Source: a virus. Taken from it: a DNA stretch of 33,649 nucleotides. Shown piece by piece: positions 7,205-14,055 of this stretch (within the stretch, counting starts at the first letter, position 1; each line of letters starts with the position of its first letter). A program made the translations under genes and the position numbers. The notes beneath the pieces are model-generated. The model worked only from the letters and a program-made list of their open reading frames with translations, searched no databases and was not told the DNA's origin. Location of the stretch: positions 1-33,649 of the IMG/VR virus record IMGVR_UViG_3300031239_000010; one strand, written 5' to 3'.

Positions 7205-7213
7205 GTATTCCTT

Positions 7214-7483
7214 TCAGGACAAGATCAGGTCGAGAGATTCAGAGAGTCCTACCTTGATGACGACCAAGAAGAAGTCGTCCATCTTTCTGGGGAGTACGTC
7301 CTCAGAGTAGCGTTCTGCAAACACCTTGATTGCAATGCGCTTGCCGGCGTCGTCAGAAACCACCTCGGCGGCAGCAAACCACGTTTCTCCCCCGTATCGA
7401 AAGTAGACCTCACTTAGGGCGTCTTCAAAAGGGTCGCTGGGCTTATCGGTGCTGAAACCTTCTCGTAACGGATTTTTGCTCAT
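7214..7483 (-). CDS. Hypothetical protein, 89 aa
   Basis: MSKNPLREGFSTDKPSDPFE; the middle alternates short strands (TWFAAAEVVSDDAGKRIAIK) and the C-terminus is hydrophobic (DDFFLVVIKVGLSESLDLIL). ATG overlaps the stop of the gene at 7480-7875. Function unknown. Confidence 0.7.
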   Translation of the reverse strand: MSKNPLREGFSTDKPSDPFEDALSEVYFRYGGETWFAAAEVVSDDAGKRIAIKVFAERYSEDVLPRKMDDFFLVVIKVGLSESLDLILS

Positions 7484-7875
7484 TGTCTCTCCAGTAGGTA
7501 CGCAAGAGTTTTAAGGCCTTCCGACAGTTCAATCTTCCTTTTGATACCGGACAGCTTGTTGACCTTTTCGAGGTCCCACAAACACAAGGCCACGTCGAGG
7601 TCTTCTCCGATGAGGGCTCGCATGGTTTCTTCCGAGTCCACCCACCTGGGCTGCCAGGCCTTGCGCCCTTCCATCTTGAATCGCATGGTACGCAACGTCC
7701 CTCGAAGGCCAGCCTCGACGATTACGTAGCCAATGATATCGACTGGGTGGCCGTCAACCGAGAACACCTTGCTGCGGCCCACGTTGGACAGGTTCAACTG
7801 CCCTTTGAAGACCCGCAAAGAAACCTTCTTAGCTGCTTCCGCCAGCTTCTGACGGTTCAAACGGAACAGGGACAT
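7480..7875 (-). CDS. Hypothetical protein, 131 aa
   Basis: The start is placed at ATG 7875 (MSLFRLNRQKLAEAAKKVSL) because GGAGG lies just upstream; it overlaps the preceding membrane-protein gene by 47 nt in another frame. The body alternates strands and helices (KVFSVDGHPVDIIGYVIVEA). No family recognised. Confidence 0.7.
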   Translation of the reverse strand: MSLFRLNRQKLAEAAKKVSLRVFKGQLNLSNVGRSKVFSVDGHPVDIIGYVIVEAGLRGTLRTMRFKMEGRKAWQPRWVDSEETMRALIGEDLDVALCLWDLEKVNKLSGIKRKIELSEGLKTLAYLLERQ

Positions 7876-8041
7876 CGGAGACCTCCACTTTGTAGTCGGT
7901 ACTGAGGAAGTTGCCGTCCGCCAGTCCGTCTTCGTATCCTTCATCGTAAGCGTGGTCATGGATGTCTTTCAAGACGATTACGAGCATCAAGACCCCGATC
8001 ACCAGCCCAACGATAGCAATGTACAACAACAGTCCGGTCAT
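7829..8041 (-). CDS. Membrane protein with DEGY motif, 70 aa
   Basis: N-terminal transmembrane segment (LLLYIAIVGLVIGVLMLVIV), then HDHAYDEGYEDGLADGN, then an acidic tail. The DEGY..G...G pattern recurs in the membrane protein at 8252-8566, so these two are probably related. Likely inner-membrane, C-terminus cytoplasmic or periplasmic not decidable. Function unknown. Confidence 0.7.
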   Translation of the reverse strand: MTGLLLYIAIVGLVIGVLMLVIVLKDIHDHAYDEGYEDGLADGNFLSTDYKVEVSDVPVPFEPSEAGGSS

Positions 8042-8063
8042 TTTGACTCTCTTTCTTTTGTTA

Positions 8064-8255
8064 TCAGTTCAATGTTTCAGGCTTGTGGATACGCTGGGTG
8101 GTCTCCAGGAGCAAACGCTCCTCTTCATTCTCACGAGCCTGAATCCGAGCTGCCAGCTCGGCGCGGACGAACTCCAGTCGGGCCCGTTCACGACCGATAA
8201 AAAAGAACCCCAGGTTGGTCACCAAGAACAACAAGAAGGTCGCCAGAAAAATCAC
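8064..8255 (-). CDS. Membrane-anchored coiled-coil protein, 63 aa
   Basis: Start GTG 8253-8255 overlaps the upstream TGA (GTGA). The protein begins with a membrane segment (MIFLATFLLFLVTNLGFFFI) and continues as a charged helix (RARLEFVRAELAARIQAREN). This topology resembles inner-membrane spanin subunits, but no partner outer-membrane spanin is adjacent, so the role is open. Confidence 0.65.
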   Translation of the reverse strand: MIFLATFLLFLVTNLGFFFIGRERARLEFVRAELAARIQARENEEERLLLETTQRIHKPETLN

Positions 8256-8566
8256 TGCAGCACCGGGGTCTTGTCGTCGTCTTCGTAGTTCAGCTCGCAA
8301 CTGTCCCAGCCGTTACGATAGCCGTTTCCGTAGCCCGTCCGGTAGCCTTCGTCATGGGCCTCTTGCTCTTCGGCCGTGAACTCCTCGAAGGTATCCTCCA
8401 TGCCCTGGATGTGCCCATACACATAGCCGAGGAGGCCGACGCCCAAGAAGACAACCGCACCGATGAGGGCCACGAGGACCCACACGTGGCTTACCACGAG
8501 GGGGAGCAGCAAGAACCCGAAGAGACCACCAAACAGGACGGCCAGGAAGTTATCATTTATCTTCAC
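8252..8566 (-). CDS. Two-pass membrane protein with DEGY motif, 104 aa
   Basis: Start GTG 8564-8566 overlaps the upstream TGA. Two hydrophobic segments (FLAVLFGGLFGFLLLPLVVS and WVLVALIGAVVFLGVGLLGY) are followed by an acidic stretch and DEGYRTGYGNGYRNGWDSCE. The Gly/Tyr repeats match the DEGY protein at 7829-8041. Function unknown. Confidence 0.7.
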   Translation of the reverse strand: MKINDNFLAVLFGGLFGFLLLPLVVSHVWVLVALIGAVVFLGVGLLGYVYGHIQGMEDTFEEFTAEEQEAHDEGYRTGYGNGYRNGWDSCELNYEDDDKTPVLQ

Positions 8567-8907
8567 TTCGCGTCCGCCTTGTCTCGCCCAGCCAGGGCGT
8601 TCTCGACCTGCTGGATACGCTGGTGGAAGTCGCCCACCGAGGTCAGCCGAGCGGCCACCCGCTTGGACTCGACGTGAGCCAGGAACCGGCGCCCCTTGGG
8701 GTTGAAGTCGTGCTCCTGCAGAGCATACAGGACGGTCTTGCCGCACCGATTGTGCTGGCTCCGGAAGACCGTCCGGTTGAGAGCCTCACGCTGGCTCGCC
8801 AGCTCTCGGTGGGCCTGGTCAAGCGTCTCATAGAACGCTTGACGCTGGGCCTTGGTGGGGACGCCCCCTTTGGTTACCACGGTATCGTAAAGCTGATTGA
8901 ATGTCAT
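8563..8907 (-). CDS. Hypothetical basic protein, 114 aa
   Basis: MTFNQLYDTVVTKGGVPTKA with AAAGGAGA upstream. Arg/Gln-rich helices (QRQAFYETLDQAHRELASQR) and a basic core (HDFNPKGRRFLAHVESKRVA). Soluble; nucleic-acid binding possible but unproven. Confidence 0.7.
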   Translation of the reverse strand: MTFNQLYDTVVTKGGVPTKAQRQAFYETLDQAHRELASQREALNRTVFRSQHNRCGKTVLYALQEHDFNPKGRRFLAHVESKRVAARLTSVGDFHQRIQQVENALAGRDKADAK

Positions 8908-8917
8908 GGGTCTCCTT

Positions 8918-9304
8918 TCAGTCGATTTTGATGGAGGTAACGGTGAAGTCGTATTCTTCGGCCAGCTGGCGCAGCTTGCACACCTCAGTCGCGGTCATGA
9001 GCAGAGTGCCGCCGTCCATGTGGTGCAGGAAGCGCTTGATCGCTTCGGGCTGAAACGATGGGACAATCATGCTGACAGCCTTCACAAGCTCGAAGACCAC
9101 GCGATCCTCGACCGGGGTGTCATAAACCGCAACGCGGTAAGTATCCTCGTCGAAGCGCTCTTCGTCGGACTTCTCTTCGGGCTGCGGATTGGTCAGCTGG
9201 TCCTCGTCAAGAAGCTGAAGGACCAGTGAAGCCACCTTGGCCTGGTCACTCTCGGAAAGGAAACCGAAATTGGCCTGGACGATGTCGAGCTGCTTGCGAG
9301 ACAT
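8918..9304 (-). CDS. L7/L12-ClpS-like fold protein B, 128 aa
   Basis: This is a tandem partner of the gene at 9304-9678: both begin with a similar helix (KQLDIVQANFGFLSESDQAK here) and end with a helix-strand unit. Here the C-terminus AIKRFLHHMDGG then LRQLAEEYDFTVTSIKID resembles the ClpS/ribosomal L7/L12 C-terminal fold, though more diverged than its neighbour. Start ATG overlaps the upstream stop (TAATG). The linker (PQPEEKSDEERFDED) is acidic. Function unknown; see finding. Confidence 0.65.
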   Translation of the reverse strand: MSRKQLDIVQANFGFLSESDQAKVASLVLQLLDEDQLTNPQPEEKSDEERFDEDTYRVAVYDTPVEDRVVFELVKAVSMIVPSFQPEAIKRFLHHMDGGTLLMTATEVCKLRQLAEEYDFTVTSIKID

Positions 9305-9678
9305 TACACCACCTCCTTAATGTTCGAGTAATTGCTGAGGAAATGCCTGAAGGCCAGCTCCTGGTCAGCATAAATGACGAAGGGGATTCCGTCAATCGCA
9401 TCCTTAGCTCCCTTCAGCGAGAAGCCCAGAGCGGCACGGAAGGCCTTGATGGCGGGCAGAATGCCGTTCCCGGTGGGGTTGGTCCTGGTATCGTAGCGGT
9501 TCTCGAAAGAGAGGCGAACGGTGCGAGACGTGGACGTGGGCACGCCGGACTCACAACCGGCCGTGGCCGGCGGGCACAGCTCGCGAAGAGCTGCCTGGAA
9601 CAGCGCCTCCTGGCCGGCCTCGGAGAGGGTGTTGAAGGCGGCAACGATGAGGTCGAGCTTTTGGGAAGAAGTGGCCAT
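9304..9678 (-). CDS. L7/L12-like C-terminal domain protein A, 124 aa
   Basis: The C-terminal 45 residues (IKAFRAALGFSLKGAKDAID followed by GIPFVIYADQELAFRHFLS) closely follow the ribosomal stalk protein L7/L12 C-terminal pattern 'IKxVRxxTGLGLKEAKxLVxxxP', the part that contacts translation factors. The N-terminal helix (QKLDLIVAAFNTLSEAGQEA) is shared with the next gene. It lacks the L7/L12 dimerisation domain. First gene after the promoter at 9715-9742 (ribosome site GGAGA). A translation-factor decoy or adaptor is an inference. Confidence 0.7.
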   Translation of the reverse strand: MATSSQKLDLIVAAFNTLSEAGQEALFQAALRELCPPATAGCESGVPTSTSRTVRLSFENRYDTRTNPTGNGILPAIKAFRAALGFSLKGAKDAIDGIPFVIYADQELAFRHFLSNYSNIKEVV

Positions 9679-9714
9679 TTGAAGTCTCCGTGGAAGGGGT
9701 TTGTGTCGAGATTC

Positions 9715-9742
9715 AAGATATCAGAGTCTGCGTGACTGTCAA
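9715..9742 (-). promoter_or_regulatory. Sigma70-like promoter before the L7/L12-like pair
   Basis: TTGACA (9737-9742), 16 bp, TATCTT (9715-9720). The leader (CTCGACACAAACCCCTTCC) is a diverged form of the conserved leader. The -35 box overlaps the stop codon of the upstream gene (9739). Confidence 0.75.
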
Positions 9743-10002
9743 ACTTTATTTTTAGGATTCAGCTTGTCTGCGATGTGCTGAGCTTCGGCGAACTTCTGGA
9801 ACCAAACGGAGTAGGCCTCGAACGCCACCCTCCAGTTCGCCAGGGCGTTGTCGCGGGCAGCCTTGGCACGGTCCAATGCCTTGCTCCGAATCAGTCTTCG
9901 GTCCAGGACCGTGAAGTGCTTCATCGCGACCTCGGCCTCCTGGGCGGCCCGATTCAGATTCTCTTCGACGGTCTGCTGCTCGGTCTTTTGGGTGTAAGAC
10001 AT
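9739..10002 (-). CDS. Helical hypothetical protein, 87 aa
   Basis: The start is ATG 10002 (MSYTQKTEQQTVEENLNRAA) preceded by GGAGG. The whole protein is helical with Ala/Lys heptads (LDRAKAARDNALANWRVAFE). Function unknown; similar in style to the 1925-2221 product. Confidence 0.7.
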   Translation of the reverse strand: MSYTQKTEQQTVEENLNRAAQEAEVAMKHFTVLDRRLIRSKALDRAKAARDNALANWRVAFEAYSVWFQKFAEAQHIADKLNPKNKV

Positions 10003-10019
10003 AACGACCTCCAGGAACA

Positions 10020-10047
10020 ATGATACTCGATTCCGGGCACTCGTCAA
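10020..10047 (-). promoter_or_regulatory. Sigma70-like promoter
   Basis: TTGACG (10042-10047), 16 bp AGTGCCCGGAATCGAG, TATCAT (10020-10025). Short leader with CTGGAGG before ATG 10002. Confidence 0.75.
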
Positions 10048-10050
10048 CAC

Positions 10051-10056
10051 TAATCT
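10051..10056 (+). promoter_or_regulatory. Late-type start signal TAATCT
   Basis: TAATCT ends 6 nt before ATG 10063, no ribosome site. It lies next to the -35 of the divergent minus promoter, as at 769, 4572 and 14209. Confidence 0.5.
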
Positions 10057-10062
10057 TCGGGC

Positions 10063-10452
10063 ATGGCTAACACGGTTCAGTTTGAGGTATCCATCAAAGG
10101 GGAAAACACCGGCAAGACTTACTCGGGAGTCTTCGAGGTGAAGACAAATCTCAGTCTTCGTGACTCACTGCGTGAAGACCAGGTGCGTCGAAACACCCTG
10201 GGGACCAATCCCGGGGAAGCCTCCGACTACGCGACATCGATCGCGGGCGCCCTGGCCTATCTGGCCGTGCGTATCGTCAATGCTCCTGACTTCTGGGCCA
10301 AGTCCAACGGTGGCGTTGATCTGGAAGACGAAAATGTCCTAGTCGAAGTGAATAACGCCTGCGTAAAGGCCATCCAGGATGAGCGGGATAAGGTCAAGGC
10401 CTTGGCCACAGACGCCCAGAAAGCGCTCGCCACTAAGGCCGCAGGGGCCTAA
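10063..10452 (+). CDS. Probable tail assembly chaperone or tail accessory protein 1
   Basis: A 129-aa protein (MANTVQFEVSIKGENTGKTY). The N-terminal half is beta-rich ending in LSLRDSLREDQVRRNTLG; the C-terminal half is helical. It is the first of two overlapping plus-strand genes that precede the tape measure gene on the same strand (the next plus genes are tape measure and hub), the usual position of tail assembly chaperones. This is inference from order; minus-strand genes intervene. Leaderless start expected. Confidence 0.6.
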   Translation: MANTVQFEVSIKGENTGKTYSGVFEVKTNLSLRDSLREDQVRRNTLGTNPGEASDYATSIAGALAYLAVRIVNAPDFWAKSNGGVDLEDENVLVEVNNACVKAIQDERDKVKALATDAQKALATKAAGA

Positions 10453-10955
10453 TGGACGACTTGTTCCGGCAGTGCCAGACATTGGCGCTGGCGGACGTCC
10501 TTGCCGAAAAGCCTTCGGCCGAGTATTCGCTCCGGCGAATCTTCCGAGCGTATTCCGAAAAGTTCCACACACCCCTCCACCTGGTGGACGACATTCCCTT
10601 GGTGGACGTTTTGACGCACTACTACGAGACCTGCTTTGAGTCAATGCTGGACGGCGACGATGCAGCCCAAAACGAGCTTGACGAGCTGACCAAGACCCTC
10701 TCTATGTCCGAGCAAGAGGCCGAGAAGGCCCGCGCCGAGAAGGCCAAGCAGCAATACCGAGACTACCTGTTCGAGCAAGAGCTTAAGCGAGAGGCGGCGT
10801 CCCAGGAAAAGCCCAAGGCCCAGGAAGTCCTCAAGAAGACAGAGGAACTCATCAACGCTTTGCAGAACGAAGAAATCAAGATGCAGTTCGTCAGCGAAGA
10901 AGAGATGGATGCACTATCCAATCAGGACGGCGTGGGCTCTCTGCTGGACCTGTAA
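10452..10955 (+). CDS. Probable tail assembly chaperone or tail accessory protein 2
   Basis: A 167-aa helical protein (MDDLFRQCQTLALADVLAEK) with a long charged coiled coil (SEQEAEKARAEKAKQQYRDY). ATG overlaps the TAA of the first gene (TAATG), so translation is coupled by reinitiation rather than by an obvious frameshift. The two-gene arrangement before a tape measure protein suggests tail assembly. The last 34 nt overlap the convergent AAA ATPase gene. Confidence 0.6.
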   Translation: MDDLFRQCQTLALADVLAEKPSAEYSLRRIFRAYSEKFHTPLHLVDDIPLVDVLTHYYETCFESMLDGDDAAQNELDELTKTLSMSEQEAEKARAEKAKQQYRDYLFEQELKREAASQEKPKAQEVLKKTEELINALQNEEIKMQFVSEEEMDALSNQDGVGSLLDL

Positions 10956-12286
10956 TCCTCCCAAAGCTGCGCCCGGGCGAAAGCCTGACACCGGCCCATA
11001 AACTGGGCTGGCGTATCGTCTGGGTTGTCTAGGGCTAGCTTACGGGCCGCAGTATCGTCCAGGGTGATTCTAATGCCGAGGCGAACCTTGGCTTCGAAGT
11101 CGATGGCCCCTATCTCTACGATTGAGTCGATCCGCCCAGGCCTGGTGGCCGTGCCGTCCTCTCGGACCTGTCCCAATGCGGGGTCGATGTGTTTTAGGTG
11201 GTTGGTGGTTATGAGCAATATCCTGCCATGAGAAGGGGCCAAGCCGTCAATCGCGTTGAGAATGGTATCGAAGGTCAGCTCGGAACCGGGTACCTGGTTT
11301 TCGCGACCATGAAAAACTGCGTCGAAGTCTTCCAACAGTATGATGTGCGGGGAGGGGAAAGAATCGGCGTACTCAATAACACTTCTGAAACCCTGGTTAT
11401 CGATAGCCGCAAGATCGACGGTGAGTACAGTTAGGCCAAAGCGCTGGGATACAGCCCGGACCAGAGAGGTTTTGCCCGTACCCGGAGGACCGTAAAGCAG
11501 GGCGCCATAGTTCCAGGGTACCCCTCGCTTTTTGTGCCATTCTTCGTGGTCTATGAAGAACTCCAATTCGCGCTCGATTCGCACCATGCCTGGCGACAGC
11601 TCAATGTTTGAGAAAGGGTCGGAGGTGGGATCAATGTCAACTTCCTCCTCGGAGGCCCCCATCCAAACCTGTCCGTTGTTGATATTCAATCGCTTGAACT
11701 TGGCCGGACCCATAGCTCGGGTCAGCAATTTGTTGTTAGGGATGATGCTCCCGTGCTTGTCAACATTGCATCTTACAAACATGACGTTTTTGCTTGTGCC
11801 GGCGGCGCTGTCCGCCTTTTCAATAAGCTCCTTCGTCTCTAGGCCGATCCTGCGTACCAGTTTCCCCCAGTCAAAGGTAAACCGGAAGAAGATGAATGAG
11901 CCCACTATGGTATCGGGGACGTCGCCTCTCCCGCTTTCCCCAGGCTTCTTGAAGAACAGTGGCCTGCCCTCGAACAAAAAGAACATGTCTCCGGAGGTCA
12001 GCTCATGCGCGGTAACGTCGGTAAGCTGTTGCGATATCATCACCCTCATGGGGCTAACGCTTTTGGTTCCAAACGGAATGCGCACCCTGGAATTCCTATA
12101 GAAATATGAAAGCAACTCCTGGTTTGTGCCTTCTGAGCCGTACTTGATTTCCTCGAACAATAGGGTTTTCAGCACCCCAAGCGCAAACGCCCCTATGTCC
12201 CGCAGGCTTGAGGCAACAACAGAGCCTATGAAGCCTGCGGCGCCGAGTTCGAACAGAAGCTTGTGAGCGAAAATGAAGGCTAGCAC
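10922..12286 (-). CDS. BCS1-like AAA+ ATPase
   Basis: A 454-aa protein. Residues 1-45 contain a hydrophobic stretch (LLFELGAAGFIGSVVASSL), probably membrane-associated. Residues 60-200 are a beta-rich BCS1-type N-terminal region. The AAA core follows: Walker A GPPGTGKT (about 266-273), Walker B IILLEDFDA (about 315-323), sensor-1 LLITTNH (about 357-363) and RPGRID with arginine finger (about 382-387). All key residues are intact. Start is GTG 12286 with GGAGGAACC upstream; a TTG 12 nt earlier is less likely. BCS1-type ATPases translocate or remodel folded proteins; the phage substrate is unknown. Confidence 0.85.
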   Translation of the reverse strand: MLAFIFAHKLLFELGAAGFIGSVVASSLRDIGAFALGVLKTLLFEEIKYGSEGTNQELLSYFYRNSRVRIPFGTKSVSPMRVMISQQLTDVTAHELTSGDMFFLFEGRPLFFKKPGESGRGDVPDTIVGSFIFFRFTFDWGKLVRRIGLETKELIEKADSAAGTSKNVMFVRCNVDKHGSIIPNNKLLTRAMGPAKFKRLNINNGQVWMGASEEEVDIDPTSDPFSNIELSPGMVRIERELEFFIDHEEWHKKRGVPWNYGALLYGPPGTGKTSLVRAVSQRFGLTVLTVDLAAIDNQGFRSVIEYADSFPSPHIILLEDFDAVFHGRENQVPGSELTFDTILNAIDGLAPSHGRILLITTNHLKHIDPALGQVREDGTATRPGRIDSIVEIGAIDFEAKVRLGIRITLDDTAARKLALDNPDDTPAQFMGRCQAFARAQLWEDYRSSREPTPS

Positions 12287-12501
12287 GGTTCCTCCCAAAA
12301 CTCGATGTATTGGAATCCGTTCCGGAATCCCAGGGAGCGAAAGCGTTCCTTGGTGGGGAAGGACTCGGGTATTGCGGGCTCATACTCCGGCCACGCTTTA
12401 CAGCGTCCACCGTCGCAGCCGTTGGCGTCGCAGTCACGACAGTAGCCGTTGAGAAGCAGGTCCTCGTCGAAGCAGCTGGGGCAAGCGCAATGGATTTCCA
12501 T
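12280..12501 (-). CDS. Cys-rich zinc-binding protein, 73 aa
   Basis: Opens MEIHCACPSC then CRDCDANGCDGGRC: eight Cys in the first 35 residues, enough for one or two zinc sites. The start is ATG 12501 with TAAGGAACC overlapping the stop of the lipoprotein gene. It overlaps the AAA ATPase start by 7 nt, so the two are co-translated; an adaptor role for the ATPase is possible but unproven. Confidence 0.7.
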   Translation of the reverse strand: MEIHCACPSCFDEDLLLNGYCRDCDANGCDGGRCKAWPEYEPAIPESFPTKERFRSLGFRNGFQYIEFWEEPC

Positions 12502-12509
12502 GTGGTTCC

Positions 12510-13055
12510 TTAGTTGGGGAGACAAGGGGCCGTATGGGTGGCGTCGCAGACATGGAGCCCTACCGGCTCAAGGCCGAACATGGCATCTACACCCTTCTGT
12601 AGCGTCGATCCGGTCGGGTCGCTACAGGTGGTCGGGTCAGAGCCGTAAAACTCGACCGGATGGTCGTGGACACCCAGGACCTCTTCGTTGTGGATTAGCT
12701 CGTGGGCGAGGGCCGACGGCCACAGAGCCCAGGAAGAATCGGGTGCCATTACGATGGTGAGGTCGCCCTCGGTCAACCCAGTGACGCATTCCCCCGTCTG
12801 GGGATTGGTGAATCCTTGCCAGGGGAGACCCTGAAGGCGTCCGCCGTGATTGCAGGTGCCCGTACAGGTAACCGCCTTGGGGCCATACCAGTGGACCTCG
12901 GGCTTGGCGTTTGGCTTCCCATAAGCGGTGAGCGCTGCCTGCAGGTTCTCGGCCGCCATCACTGGGGCGGGTACCTCGAACTCAGGATTCACGACCAGCT
13001 GGGAACACCCCTGAAGGAGGAAAGCTGCCAGGGCGACAGTCATCAAGTTCTTCAT
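12510..13055 (-). CDS. Lipoprotein with HExxH metallopeptidase-like motif
   Basis: A 181-aa protein with a lipoprotein signal (basic MKN, hydrophobic core, lipobox LLQGC, Cys17), so it should be exported and lipid-anchored. HELIH at 118-122 is a zincin HExxH motif; following His residues (GVHDHP, about 130-132) could give the third zinc ligand. Cys pairs (CTGTC; C..) suggest disulphides in the periplasm. ATG lies 6 nt after the -10 box, so the mRNA is leaderless. It could be a peptidase or an inactive host-surface factor (for example superinfection exclusion). Family not recognised. Confidence 0.7.
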   Translation of the reverse strand: MKNLMTVALAAFLLQGCSQLVVNPEFEVPAPVMAAENLQAALTAYGKPNAKPEVHWYGPKAVTCTGTCNHGGRLQGLPWQGFTNPQTGECVTGLTEGDLTIVMAPDSSWALWPSALAHELIHNEEVLGVHDHPVEFYGSDPTTCSDPTGSTLQKGVDAMFGLEPVGLHVCDATHTAPCLPN

Positions 13056-13061
13056 GATTTA

Positions 13062-13089
13062 ATGATACTCGTCTTGGCAGCTTTGTCAA
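13062..13089 (-). promoter_or_regulatory. Sigma70-like promoter, leaderless type
   Basis: TTGACA (13084-13089), 16 bp AAGCTGCCAAGACGAG, TATCAT (13062-13067), then 6 nt to ATG 13055. Confidence 0.75.
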
Positions 13090-13092
13090 AGT

Positions 13093-13281
13093 CTATTTGT
13101 TCTTTGGGACGTAATTCTTCCAAAAAGAATCAGGGGGCGGACTGGTTCCTAGCTCTTTCCAGGTCCCGTCCGCCTCCAAGATAAAGCCCCGCGTCTCGTC
13201 GCCCTGGAACACCCATTTTAGGTCTCCAGGGCCGCAAGGCCGGCCGGAACAGACTACAAACAGTGTCCTGAAATAGCTCAA
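13093..13281 (-). CDS. Hypothetical protein, 62 aa
   Basis: Start is TTG 13279-13281, overlapping the upstream TGA, with GGAGA 5 nt before. The protein (MSYFRTLFVVCSGRPCGPGD) ends KNYVPKNK and contains Trp/Phe-rich beta segments (LKWVFQGDETRGFILEADG). Function unknown. Confidence 0.55.
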   Translation of the reverse strand: MSYFRTLFVVCSGRPCGPGDLKWVFQGDETRGFILEADGTWKELGTSPPPDSFWKNYVPKNK

Positions 13282-13628
13282 CGGTCTCCGCCGCCTTTGA
13301 TACGAAATGGAGAGTTTGCGGAGCGACGGGCGGCCCACTCCGGGAATCGCAGGGCTTGCAGCTTGAGGATGCCCAGGTCCGCCTTGCCGTGGTAGGTTTC
13401 CGACCCGATCGAAATGTCCTCCAGCTTGCCGCCGATGCGGGTGCGCTTGACGATTCGGAAAGCCTTGATTCCGACACGAATCATGTAGCCTTCCTTGTCC
13501 TGACCACGAACGCCGTAATAGCTGAAACGATTGCCCCCGGCCACCCGGAACAGCCCGGCGTCACGCAGGGTGGCCTCGACGGCGGTGCGCTTGTCGTTCT
13601 GGTTGCTGCGGGAAGTGATGGAAGTCAT
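13278..13628 (-). CDS. Hypothetical protein, 116 aa
   Basis: MTSITSRSNQNDKRTAVEAT; beta-rich middle (GYMIRVGIKAFRIVKRTRIG). It shares its first residues (MTSI) and its whole ribosome-site region (CTCAAGGAGCCGCCAATGAC) with the gene at 13700-14026, suggesting duplication of the promoter-leader-start unit. Function unknown. Confidence 0.75.
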   Translation of the reverse strand: MTSITSRSNQNDKRTAVEATLRDAGLFRVAGGNRFSYYGVRGQDKEGYMIRVGIKAFRIVKRTRIGGKLEDISIGSETYHGKADLGILKLQALRFPEWAARRSANSPFRIKGGGDR

Positions 13629-13668
13629 TGGCGGCTCCTTGAGAGGGTTTTCGTTCGGGACAAGAATT

Positions 13669-13696
13669 ACTCTACCAGAGTTTTGAGAGTCGTCAA
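13669..13696 (-). promoter_or_regulatory. Sigma70-like promoter with conserved leader
   Basis: TTGACG (13691-13696), 16 bp ACTCTCAAAACTCTGG, TAGAGT (13669-13674), then leader CTTGTCCCGAACGAAAACCC and CAAGGAGCC. It is the closest match to the consensus in the window. Confidence 0.8.
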
Positions 13697-13699
13697 GAG

Positions 13700-14026
13700 C
13701 TATTTCTTCGCTGCCCGCTTGCCGGCGTCCAGAAGGTACTTGCCGGTCGCCGCGATCATCTTCTCGCGCTCGGTGAAGTATTGCGTCTTTTGAGACGCGC
13801 CGTAGTCCTCCCCGTTGCGGGTGGAATGGGTCACCAGGGTGAAGTAGTGGCCCGGAGCGAGCCTATACCCCCAGCTTTCATTCTCATCGGTCAGCTCTTC
13901 GGAAACCATGTCGCAGGTCCCCTGGGTAATGCGCACCCCGATCTGGCGCCCCTTGGCATCCAAGAACCCGAGGTCGAAGTAAGCCGTTGCCTTGTCGTCA
14001 TTCTTCTTTACAACGATGGAAGTCAT
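13700..14026 (-). CDS. Hypothetical protein, 108 aa, below structured RNA leader
   Basis: MTSIVVKKNDDKATAYFDLG; beta-rich (RQIGVRITQGTCDMVSEEL; GHYFTLVTHSTR) with a basic C-terminus (YLLDAGKRAAKK). Ribosome site CAAGGAGCC. Its mRNA begins with the structured RNA at 14056-14169, so it is the only protein gene here with a long folded leader. Function unknown. Confidence 0.75.
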   Translation of the reverse strand: MTSIVVKKNDDKATAYFDLGFLDAKGRQIGVRITQGTCDMVSEELTDENESWGYRLAPGHYFTLVTHSTRNGEDYGASQKTQYFTEREKMIAATGKYLLDAGKRAAKK

Positions 14027-14055
14027 TGGCGGCTCCTTGAGAAGGTTTGAACAAA

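Noticed and set aside
10440-10460. Programmed frameshift between the two tail assembly genes
   Set aside because: The genes are joined by a TAATG stop-start overlap and I see no convincing slippery heptamer; GGGGCCT is weak. Reinitiation is the simpler reading.
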